DNA from: Bin125 sp026705025
GTDB taxonomy: Bacteria > Chloroflexota > Dehalococcoidia > Bin125
Assembly (NCBI GenBank): GCA_026705025.1
Contig: JAPPBN010000045.1
Location: 62,001 to 126,000, forward strand
Direction of reading: 5' to 3'
DNA: 64,000 bases
Each line of letters opens with the position of its first letter. Position 1 is the first letter of the stretch. Shown piece after piece: positions 50,385 to 57,860 of this stretch. Both the position numbers and the translations under genes were made by a program. The notes beneath the pieces were generated by a model. The model ran no database searches. It worked only from the letters and a program-made list of their open reading frames with translations, and was not told the DNA's origin.

Positions 50385-50408
50385 ACACAGAACTCAAGGA
50401 GTTAGGGA

Positions 50409-51962
50409 ATGCACACGCGAGTCAACGGTGGAGCTGTGATCGGGCTGGACGGAGCGCCGATCTGTGTCGAAGTGGATATCTCATCGGGGCTGCCCAAGAC
50501 AACGATTGTCGGATTGCCGGACGCCGCGGTTGACGAGGCGCGCGAGCGTGTGCGTTCGGCGATTCGGAATGCCGGCGCCGGCTTTCCCACGAAGCGAGTC
50601 ACGGTGAATCTGGCTCCTGCCCACATTCGCAAAGAGGGCGCGGGATACGATCTGCCGATCGCCGTCGGGATGCTCGTCGCGACCGGGCAGGTTTGCGAAT
50701 CGGCTGTTCAGGACACCCTCTTTCTGGGTGAGTTGGCGTTGGACGGCGAGCTGCGCCACGTCCGCGGCGTGCTGTCGGTCGCCGCGGCTGCTCGCGACGC
50801 CTCGGTCAAACGCATCGTCGTTCCGAGGGTCGACGCCGAGGAGGCTTCGTTGATCGACGGGATCGAAGTCCTGGCCGTTGATTCGTTGCGCGATTGGATC
50901 GAGATCGCCACTGAGGAGCGACCGATCTCGGACGCAATCTGGCCGACGGCGTGCGTGGTCGAGGATGATCCGGGTTCCAGCTACGACGGGCACGATTTCT
51001 CCGACGTCAGAGGACAGGAACACGTCAAGCGTGCTCTGGAAGTGGCTGCCGCCGGCGGACATAATCTGCTGATGTGCGGTCCGCCAGGTGCCGGGAAGAC
51101 GCTGCTGGCTTCGTGCCTGCCGGGCATTCTGCCTCCGCTGACCACCCAGGAGGCGCTGGAAGTGACCAAGATCGCCTCGATCTCGGGCATGACCGGTGGG
51201 AACAAGTTGATTCGTGAGCGGCCGTTCCGCGCGCCGCACCACACGATCTCCAACGCGGGGCTGGTCGGCGGCGGACAGCGTCTGCGTCCGGGTGAGGTGA
51301 CCATGGCGCATCGCGGGGTGCTGTTTCTGGACGAGTTGCCGGAGTTTTCTGTTCGCGCGCTGGAGACGATGCGGCAGCCGCTGGAAGACCGGCGGATCAC
51401 CATTTCCCGCGCGCATGGCACCGTTACCTATCCGGCCGACGTCTGCCTGGTTGGGGCGATGAATCCCTGCCCCTGTGGGAACTTCGGCTCCGACCAGCAC
51501 TGCACCTGCACGGATGGCGCGGTCTACCGGTATCAGCGGCGGATTTCGGGTCCGGTGCTCGACCGCATTGACATGTTCGTTGACGTTCCGCGGGTTGATG
51601 TGCAGAAACTGATGGAATCGTCAACCGAATCCTCGCCGCCGAGCGCAGAACCGTCCACGGAGGTCAGGCGGCGTGTCGTTCGCGCCCGGAATGTGCAGCG
51701 AGGCCGGTTTGGATCCGATGGGCCAAACGCCAATGCGACACTCTCGGCGCGTGAGGTCAACCAGCATTGCTACGGCTCGGTGGACGATCGCGCCCGCATG
51801 CTGATCCAGGAGGCGGTCGACCGGCTCAACCTGTCTGCCAGGGGATTCCACCGAGTGCTCAAGGTGGCGCGAACGATTTCTGACCTGGCGGAGTCGGAGC
51901 AGATCACCGCTCAGCACGTGGCCGAGGCAGTCCAACACCGGCGCCGGAGCAATCTGAACTGA
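50409..51962 (+). CDS. comM: YifB/ComM-type AAA+ ATPase (Mg-chelatase-like)
   Basis: A 517-residue protein. The N-terminal ChlI/Lon-type domain (SSGLPKTTIVGLPDAAVDEA) is followed by an AAA+ module: Walker A GPPGAGKTLLASCLPGILPP, Walker B RGVLFLDELPEF, and a Mg-chelatase C-terminal domain with LSARGFHRVLKVARTISDLA. A CNPCPCGNFG-type cluster (here MNPCPCGNFGSDQHCTC) is present. ComM is a branch-migration helicase promoting integration of transforming DNA; comEC/comEA are in the same window. AAGGAG precedes the ATG. Confidence 0.93.
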   Translation: MHTRVNGGAVIGLDGAPICVEVDISSGLPKTTIVGLPDAAVDEARERVRSAIRNAGAGFPTKRVTVNLAPAHIRKEGAGYDLPIAVGMLVATGQVCESAVQDTLFLGELALDGELRHVRGVLSVAAAARDASVKRIVVPRVDAEEASLIDGIEVLAVDSLRDWIEIATEERPISDAIWPTACVVEDDPGSSYDGHDFSDVRGQEHVKRALEVAAAGGHNLLMCGPPGAGKTLLASCLPGILPPLTTQEALEVTKIASISGMTGGNKLIRERPFRAPHHTISNAGLVGGGQRLRPGEVTMAHRGVLFLDELPEFSVRALETMRQPLEDRRITISRAHGTVTYPADVCLVGAMNPCPCGNFGSDQHCTCTDGAVYRYQRRISGPVLDRIDMFVDVPRVDVQKLMESSTESSPPSAEPSTEVRRRVVRARNVQRGRFGSDGPNANATLSAREVNQHCYGSVDDRARMLIQEAVDRLNLSARGFHRVLKVARTISDLAESEQITAQHVAEAVQHRRRSNLN

Positions 51963-52101
51963 CTGTCGGCACTGGCCAAACACTTGCAGCATGTTCAGCT
52001 GGGGCGTCCTGGTCGTTCATCATCGAAGCGGCGGCCCATTCCTACCCTGCGTTCAGCAACTGGCAGGATGCCAGGTATCAGAGCGGGAAGGGAACAGCGG
52101 A

Positions 52102-54078
52102 ATGAGCCCGAACAATGCATTGCGCGGATTCGCGCCATTGAACTGGATTCCTCGGCGTGCGCGGTCCGCGTATCACTGTGAGATTTCTTGCGACGAGGCG
52201 TGCTTTAGGCCAGCGCCAAACAACAGCGGCAACGAGCCGTTTGCGGCGATCCTGAACCGGCGCATTTCTCGCCGATCATTGGTGAGAGCCACGATCGCCG
52301 GCGCTCCGCTGCTTGCGCTCAGCACATCTCCCCTGGGTTCGCAGATCTTCGGGTCGGCTCCGTTGAGCGGCAAGGCTGAAGCGGCGTCGAGCACGATCGG
52401 TTTGCAGAGCATTCCTCACGACAACGAGGACTCAATCAACATCGCCGAGGGTTACAGCTCCAACGTTGTGATTCGTTGGGGCGACGCTGTCGTTCCTGGG
52501 GCGCCGGCCTTCAATCTGAACGGCCAGACGGGGGAGTCCGCAGCCAAGCAGTTCGGCTTCAATTGCGACTACAACGGATTCTTCCCACTGCTGCCGGGAC
52601 AGAGCCGGCGTGGGCTGCTGGGAGTCAACCACGAGTACACGAGCGGGGCCGAGATGTTCCCCGGCTATGACGCGGACAACGTGACGGCCGAGCAGGCCGC
52701 GATCGAAATCGCCTCGCACGGACTCTCGGTGGTAGAGGTCACACGAGGCGAGGACGGTTCCTGGTCCTATGACGCATCGTCATCGCACAATTTCCGCATC
52801 ACCGGAGAAACGCCGATGCGCCTGACCGGTCCCGGCGCGGGCAGCCTCTACACGATCACCAATGCGGACCCGACCGGCGTTGACGTGTTGGGCATGTTCA
52901 ACAACTGCTCAGGGGGCCGCACGCCGTGGGGCACCATTTTGACCGCGGAAGAGAACTTCAATCAGTACTTCGCCAATGCCGGCGACGACACGCGGTCGGC
53001 ACGCTACGGGATTCCCGAGGCCGGCTCGCGGCGCCACTGGGAGGATTTCTACGATCGCTTCGACATGACCATTGAGCCGAACGAGCCGAATCGCCACGGC
53101 TACCTGGTAGAGATCGATCCCTACGACCCCAGTTTCACGCCTCGCAAGCACACTGCCATGGGTCGCTTCAAGCACGAAGCCGCCAGTGTCACCCTGTCGG
53201 ATGACGGACGCGCCGTGGTCTACTCGGGCGACGACCAGCGGTTTGACTACGTCTACAAGTTCATCAGCAACGACCGCTACACCATCTTCAACCGCTCGGC
53301 GAATCTCGACCTGCTGTCGTGGGGAACGCTGTTCGTGGCCAGGTTCAACGACGACGGCTCGGGGGAGTGGCTACCGCTGGTTGCCGGATCGCCGCCCCTG
53401 CACACATGGACCAACGCCGGCATTGCCACGTTTACGCGGCTCGCTGCCGACGCGGTTGGCGCTACGCCGATGGACCGTCCCGAAGACATTGAGGTCAACC
53501 CGATCAACCACCGCGTCTACATCGCCCTGACGAACAACACGCAACGGGCGGAAGACACGGTCAACGGCGCGAACCCGCGCGGTCCGAATACTCATGGACA
53601 CATCCTCGAACTGACGGAGAATGGCGGCGACGCGGCCTCGCGACGCTTCACCTGGGACATCTTCATTCTCTGTGGCGACCCGTCCGATAGTGAGCAGGAG
53701 ACGTACTTCGCTGGCTTCGACAAGAGTGAGCTTGACTCCATTTCGGCGCCAGACAACCTGGCCGTCGACGTCAACGGCAACCTGTGGATTTCCACGGACG
53801 GTCAACCAAGCAAACTCGGACAGGCCGACGCCATCTACGTCGTGCCGACGGCCGGACCGGAACGCGGCCGGATTCGCCGATTCATGACCGGCGTTCCAGA
53901 CGGCGAGATGGCGGGTCCGGAGTTCACTCCCGATTTCGGCACCCTGTTTGTCAGCGTCCAGCATCCGGGCGAGGCAGGCGGCCTGGATGAGCCGACGAGC
54001 ACCTGGCCCGACGGCGAGTTTCCGCGTCCCAGCGTGGTCGCGGCCTACAAGGACGACGGCGGGGTCGTCGGGACGTAG
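52102..54078 (+). CDS. phoX: PhoX-family alkaline phosphatase
   Basis: A 658-residue DUF839/PhoX protein. A twin-arginine signal, RRSLVRATIAGAPLLALS, lies at about residues 55-75 after an unusually long N-terminal segment; export as a folded Fe/Ca enzyme is expected. Family motifs include LLGVNHEYTSGAEMF, TPWGTILTAEENFNQYF, GRFKHEAASVTLSDDGRAVV and DDQRFDYVYKF. It releases phosphate from organic esters under phosphate shortage. ATG 52102 with GGGAAGGGAACAG was preferred to an upstream frame start at 51991. Confidence 0.92.
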   Translation: MSPNNALRGFAPLNWIPRRARSAYHCEISCDEACFRPAPNNSGNEPFAAILNRRISRRSLVRATIAGAPLLALSTSPLGSQIFGSAPLSGKAEAASSTIGLQSIPHDNEDSINIAEGYSSNVVIRWGDAVVPGAPAFNLNGQTGESAAKQFGFNCDYNGFFPLLPGQSRRGLLGVNHEYTSGAEMFPGYDADNVTAEQAAIEIASHGLSVVEVTRGEDGSWSYDASSSHNFRITGETPMRLTGPGAGSLYTITNADPTGVDVLGMFNNCSGGRTPWGTILTAEENFNQYFANAGDDTRSARYGIPEAGSRRHWEDFYDRFDMTIEPNEPNRHGYLVEIDPYDPSFTPRKHTAMGRFKHEAASVTLSDDGRAVVYSGDDQRFDYVYKFISNDRYTIFNRSANLDLLSWGTLFVARFNDDGSGEWLPLVAGSPPLHTWTNAGIATFTRLAADAVGATPMDRPEDIEVNPINHRVYIALTNNTQRAEDTVNGANPRGPNTHGHILELTENGGDAASRRFTWDIFILCGDPSDSEQETYFAGFDKSELDSISAPDNLAVDVNGNLWISTDGQPSKLGQADAIYVVPTAGPERGRIRRFMTGVPDGEMAGPEFTPDFGTLFVSVQHPGEAGGLDEPTSTWPDGEFPRPSVVAAYKDDGGVVGT

Positions 54079-54120
54079 GCCCGGTGCGTTGCCAGCCGAC
54101 GGTGATATCGTGGCCTTCCC

Positions 54121-54192
54121 GCCCCCGTAGCTCAGGGGATAGAGCACCGGCCTCCGGAGCCGGGAGCGTAGGTTCGAATCCTACCGGGGGTA
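54121..54192 (+). tRNA. tRNA-Arg(CCG)
   Basis: Acceptor GCCCCCG/CGGGGGT (a G-U first pair), D arm GCTC/GAGC, anticodon stem CCGGC/GCCGG with loop CTCCGGA (anticodon CCG), T arm GTAGG-TTCGAAT-CCTAC. CCA encoded at 54193-54195. Confidence 0.94.
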
Positions 54193-54211
54193 CCAGCGGC
54201 GCCCTGTTCGG

Positions 54212-55030
54212 TCAGTTCGTCTCCCAGGTAATCAACATGGCTTGCGAGGGCGTCCGCCATGCGGGGAAGTAGGCGTCGTCCCGCATAAACAGCTCACCGA
54301 GCCGGGGACGCAAACGCTCGGCGACCGCGTCCTCGTCTCGCGGACTCAGCTCGCGATAGATGAACTGCAAGGCCTCGTCGTCGTTCGTGGGCCGTCTCTC
54401 AGGCCACGCGAATCCTTCATCCGCGAGTAGTACGTCCGGCACGATGTCCATCTCCCAGAGGACCGGCAACAACTCGCGGAAGCCCGGCGAGGGCGCCTCG
54501 TCTTCTTCAAAAGCGAGCCGGAACAATGCGGCGTTCACATTTGGAGGCGGCACCGTCCAGGTGAGGATGGCGACCCGGCGGCGGGCCGCCTCGTGCATGG
54601 CGCGGAGGAACGGTTCGATTTCGGAAATGAAGTAGGTGACGTCGGCAGTCACGACCAGGTCGGCGCGGATCGGCTCCTGCATCGGCCAGGATGAGGCGAT
54701 GGCCTCGGCGTTCTGGATTCCGTGCTGCCAGACGGCCAAGCGGAACTGCTCGCGCATCGCCGCCGAGGGCTCCACGTTGCGCAACGACTTGCCTCGCAGG
54801 GCGAGCGTCAAGCCAACCCGGCCGGCGCCGCCGCCGACCTCGATGATGTCATCCTCCATCTCCATCCGGCGAATCACCTCCCTGATGGAGGCTTCGGGCA
54901 GACGGTGAGGATCGAACCGGTAGGTGTGCGCGAAGCGCTCCCAGTAGGACTCACCGAACGGGGTGGCGAACCGGGACTGTTGCTGCTGACGAGCGGTGAC
55001 CATCGCGTTGTAGCGTTCTGCGGCGTTCAT
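54212..55030 (-). CDS. class I SAM-dependent methyltransferase
   Basis: A 272-residue protein with motif I DDIIEVGGGAGRVGLTLALR and a downstream acidic N-V-E-P-S binding residue; DLVVTADVTYFISEIEPFL follows. The substrate is unknown. No strong Shine-Dalgarno; ATG 55030 is the only suitable start. Unrelated in detail to the methyltransferase at 1890. Confidence 0.82.
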   Translation of the reverse strand: MNAAERYNAMVTARQQQQSRFATPFGESYWERFAHTYRFDPHRLPEASIREVIRRMEMEDDIIEVGGGAGRVGLTLALRGKSLRNVEPSAAMREQFRLAVWQHGIQNAEAIASSWPMQEPIRADLVVTADVTYFISEIEPFLRAMHEAARRRVAILTWTVPPPNVNAALFRLAFEEDEAPSPGFRELLPVLWEMDIVPDVLLADEGFAWPERRPTNDDEALQFIYRELSPRDEDAVAERLRPRLGELFMRDDAYFPAWRTPSQAMLITWETN

Positions 55031-55138
55031 TGGCGGTTGGAGGCCTCTCCAGGCGTGTGCCCGTCGTCATAACGTAGAGCGGTGATAGCGTAAGTTCCTG
55101 AGCGTGCCGACGGGCCGAGCGGACTGAGGGGACAGCTG

Positions 55139-55939
55139 GTGTCGCAACGAGGTCGCAGCGCTCGAACGCGTCCCCAGCGGTTAGCGCGTCGCCGAGCTGC
55201 GTCGCAAGGATTCGACCGCGGCGGCGTCCGACGTTCGAGGCTGTTTTCCCGTCCCGTCATCGCCACGGTCGGATTGGTTCTGGCAGTCACGCTCATCGCC
55301 AGTCTGGCGGTCGTCGCTTTCGACAGTAGCGGGCCGTCGCCAACGACTGATCCTCCCCCGGTTCGTCGAACCGGGTCGGAGGTCGATACCGGCGCGGTTG
55401 AAGGCAAGCCGCGCTGGGATGCACCGCCCGTGCACAGCCTCACAGAAGGCGTCGACTACACCGCCGAGATCGAATTGGAGAATGGCGAGATCGTGGTCAT
55501 CGATCTGTACGAAGGCCTGGCGCCGGAACACGTCAACAACTTCGTCTTCCTGGCCCGCGAGGGCTTCTACGACGATCTGACTTTCCACCGAGTTGTTCCC
55601 GGCTTCGTCGCCCAGGCCGGTGATCCAACAGCAACGGGGACCGGGAGCGCCGGGTACACCCTTCCAGACGAACCGATTCATGAAGGCAACGAGCGCGCGC
55701 TGTCGGTCACGCCGATTGGCGTCGTTTCGATGGCGCGCAGCGGTCTGGGCGCGTCGTCGTCACAGTTTTTCATCAAGCTCGGTGATCAGGATCACCTGGA
55801 CGGCCAGGGGTTTACCTCGTTCGGAATTGTGACGTCAGGGCTTGACCTGTTGTACGCCTTCGACACACGCGATCCGGCAGCGGTACCCGCTCCGCCCGCC
55901 GGGCCGAAGATCGTCGCGATACGTATCACTGAGCAATAG
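55139..55939 (+). CDS. membrane-anchored cyclophilin-type peptidyl-prolyl isomerase
   Basis: A 266-residue protein: basic N-terminus, one membrane segment (ATVGLVLAVTLIASLAVVAF) and an extracytoplasmic cyclophilin domain. FYDDLTFHRVVPGFVAQAGD has the catalytic Arg, and SSSQFFIKLGDQDHLDG the Gln-Phe-Phe region. Probably assists folding of exported proteins. GTG 55139 has GAGGGGA upstream. Paired with a cytoplasmic homologue 40 bases downstream. Confidence 0.9.
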   Translation: MSQRGRSARTRPQRLARRRAASQGFDRGGVRRSRLFSRPVIATVGLVLAVTLIASLAVVAFDSSGPSPTTDPPPVRRTGSEVDTGAVEGKPRWDAPPVHSLTEGVDYTAEIELENGEIVVIDLYEGLAPEHVNNFVFLAREGFYDDLTFHRVVPGFVAQAGDPTATGTGSAGYTLPDEPIHEGNERALSVTPIGVVSMARSGLGASSSQFFIKLGDQDHLDGQGFTSFGIVTSGLDLLYAFDTRDPAAVPAPPAGPKIVAIRITEQ

Positions 55940-55979
55940 CGAGCGTCGCCGACGCTTGCCCAGGAAACCGAGGTTAGTG

Positions 55980-56495
55980 ATGGCCAGTTACAGCAGTCGA
56001 CCGGCAATGGCGCTCAAGGAAGGCGTTTCGTACGGGGCCACGATCGAGATGGAAGACGGCGGCACGATCGAGCTGGAGCTCTGGCCCGACAAGGCGCCTG
56101 AGCACGTCAACTCGTTCGTGTTCCTCGCCAACGACGGCTTCTACGACGGCGTGACCTTTCACCGCATCATCAGCGGATTCATGGCCCAGGGCGGCGATCC
56201 GACCGGCACCGGCACGGGCGGACCGGGCTATAACGTTCCGGCCGAGTTCAACGACACGGCGCACGTCGAGGGTGTGCTGTCGATGGCCCGGGCGCAGGAT
56301 CCGAATTCGGCGGGCAGTCAGTTCTTCATCTGCAATGCCGACGCGACCTTCCTCGACCGTCAGTACACGGCGTTTGGCAAGGTGACGTCGGGGATGGAAG
56401 TCGTACTCGCCTTCCCCGACCGCGACCCGCAGGACCCGCGACAATCGCGCCAGCCGGGACCGAAGATGAAGTCGGTGACAATCACCGAGTCATAG
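55980..56495 (+). CDS. cytoplasmic cyclophilin-type peptidyl-prolyl isomerase
   Basis: A 171-residue cyclophilin without signal or membrane segment. FYDGVTFHRIISGFMAQGGD holds the catalytic Arg and AGSQFFICNADATFLDRQYT the active-site wall. It is clearly paralogous to the preceding gene. GAGG precedes ATG 55980; the open frame upstream overlaps the first cyclophilin and is rejected. Confidence 0.92.
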   Translation: MASYSSRPAMALKEGVSYGATIEMEDGGTIELELWPDKAPEHVNSFVFLANDGFYDGVTFHRIISGFMAQGGDPTGTGTGGPGYNVPAEFNDTAHVEGVLSMARAQDPNSAGSQFFICNADATFLDRQYTAFGKVTSGMEVVLAFPDRDPQDPRQSRQPGPKMKSVTITES

Positions 56496-56514
56496 TCAGC
56501 GAAGAGCGAAGTTC

Positions 56515-56766
56515 ATGTCGTCGCAGCCGCCCCAGATTCCCCCGATTCCACCCCTCGCGGTGGTGCTTCGGGTGATATCGATCCTGGGGATGGGTCTGAC
56601 CTTTTCCGGCTGTGTGCTGGCGCTGGTCGCGGCCGAATGGTGGTGGGCGATCGGTACCGGCGTGGCCTTCGTGCCGTTCATGCTGATCATGGGCATTGTT
56701 GACCGGCTGATTCCCGACATTTCCGAGTGGACCGCCGAACAGGCCCCACCCAACGAGCAAGACTAA
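56515..56766 (+). CDS. small membrane protein of unknown function
   Basis: An 83-residue protein with a Pro-rich N-terminus and two membrane segments, about residues 15-40 and 43-62. No charged catalytic pattern. ATG 56515 follows GAAGAGCGAA. It is the last gene before a perfect palindrome that starts one base after its stop codon, and probably belongs to the cyclophilin transcription unit. Confidence 0.7.
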   Translation: MSSQPPQIPPIPPLAVVLRVISILGMGLTFSGCVLALVAAEWWWAIGTGVAFVPFMLIMGIVDRLIPDISEWTAEQAPPNEQD

Positions 56767-56808
56767 ACAGGACGCTCTGCCGCAACGCGTTGCGGCAGAG
56801 CGTCCTGT
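56767..56808. terminator. 42-bp perfect palindrome between convergent genes
   Basis: Perfect 21-bp arms without a spacer, beginning ACAGGACGCTCTGCCGCAAC, lie between the small membrane gene (+) and the MaoC-like gene (-). A bidirectional terminator is likely, though no T run follows on either strand. Confidence 0.7.
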
Positions 56809-56827
56809 GCGTTCCCTCGTCCAGGAG

Positions 56828-57250
56828 CTATTCGTCGATTCGGGCGGTTGCGGAGCCCTTGACGACCTCGGCGCCATCCTGGTTGACCGTCGAAACTGAA
56901 AGATCGACGAGGCTCACGCCGTCTTCCTCGCGGATGCCTTCAACGGTGGCGGTGGCCGTCAGGCTGTCGCCCGGCCAGACCTGGCTGACGAAGCGGACCC
57001 CGTAGTTGGTCAGGCGGCCGTCGCCGACGTAGTTGGTCAGCATTTTGCCGGTCAGGCCCATGCTGAGCATGCCGTGGGCAAAGACGGTCGGGTAACCCGC
57101 GACCTGCGTCGTGAAGATTTCGTCGGTGTGCAGCGGGTTGTAGTCGCCTGAGGCGCCGGCGTACTGGATGATCTGGGTGCGGGTGAGATTGTCAACGACC
57201 TGTTCGCTGTGCTGGTCGCCGACGCTGAGGTTGGCCTTGCTAAGCGGCAT
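56828..57250 (-). CDS. MaoC-like hot-dog dehydratase
   Basis: A 140-residue protein. YAGASGDYNPLHTDEIF carries the D-x(4)-H catalytic pair (here D-Y-N-P-L-H), followed by FAHGMLSMGLTGKML. ATG 57250 is used; the upstream open frame runs over the partner gene. The same layout as the pair at 16888-17918, but sequence divergence is large. Expected activity: hydration of an enoyl-CoA. Confidence 0.87.
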   Translation of the reverse strand: MPLSKANLSVGDQHSEQVVDNLTRTQIIQYAGASGDYNPLHTDEIFTTQVAGYPTVFAHGMLSMGLTGKMLTNYVGDGRLTNYGVRFVSQVWPGDSLTATATVEGIREEDGVSLVDLSVSTVNQDGAEVVKGSATARIDE

Positions 57251-57288
57251 GGTTGGTTCTCTTCTGCTTTCTCTTCGAATCCTGGACG

Positions 57289-57774
57289 CTACTCGACCAC
57301 TCGTGAGGTCTGCACGCCGACCGAACGGGCCGTGACAACCAGCACGCCGTCCTGGTTGTAGTACTCGGTGATCGACTCGTTGAACTTCAACGTACCTCCG
57401 CGGCGGCCCTCGCGACTCCATGAGTTGCCGGGCTTGTCGACGGCCTTCAGTACGTCGCCAGGTTGGATCGGCGCGTGGTACTCGTAATGCTGCTCGGCGT
57501 GGAAGCCGGTGCCACCACTGCCGCCCGAGGATTCGCGCTTCACACCGGTTGGCTCTTTGCCCGAGCCGAACCAGGGCTCGCCGACCACTGGTCGGAGGAC
57601 GTAGCCGTCCGTGAACTGAGCCGAGGCCTGAACGAACGTGGGCGGAGGAATGACGTGGCCCGGCTCCGTGCCGGTTGCCGCGTCGGCGTCGTGATAGATC
57701 GGGTTGTCGTCGCCGATCGAGCGGGCGAAGAGCATGATGTGCCCAGCTTCAATCGGGAAGTGGTCGGTTGCCAC
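57289..57774 (-). CDS. FAS1-like (MaoC N-terminal type) dehydratase
   Basis: A 161-residue partner subunit: GHIMLFARSIGDDNPIYHDA near the N-terminus, IPPPTFVQASAQF, and HYEYHAPIQPGDVLKAV. GTG 57774 with AAAGGA upstream fits the family start; ATG 57840 would add 22 residues with no similarity. It is divergent from the CaiB-type gene, sharing an 86-base intergenic region. Confidence 0.84.
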   Translation of the reverse strand: MATDHFPIEAGHIMLFARSIGDDNPIYHDADAATGTEPGHVIPPPTFVQASAQFTDGYVLRPVVGEPWFGSGKEPTGVKRESSGGSGGTGFHAEQHYEYHAPIQPGDVLKAVDKPGNSWSREGRRGGTLKFNESITEYYNQDGVLVVTARSVGVQTSRVVE

Positions 57775-57860
57775 TGGCGGGTCCTTTCGTGTTCGTTCGA
57801 AGCGTACGGGCGATAGCTTAACGGACACTGTGCCGAGCATCGATTGGAGCGCGGTTGACG

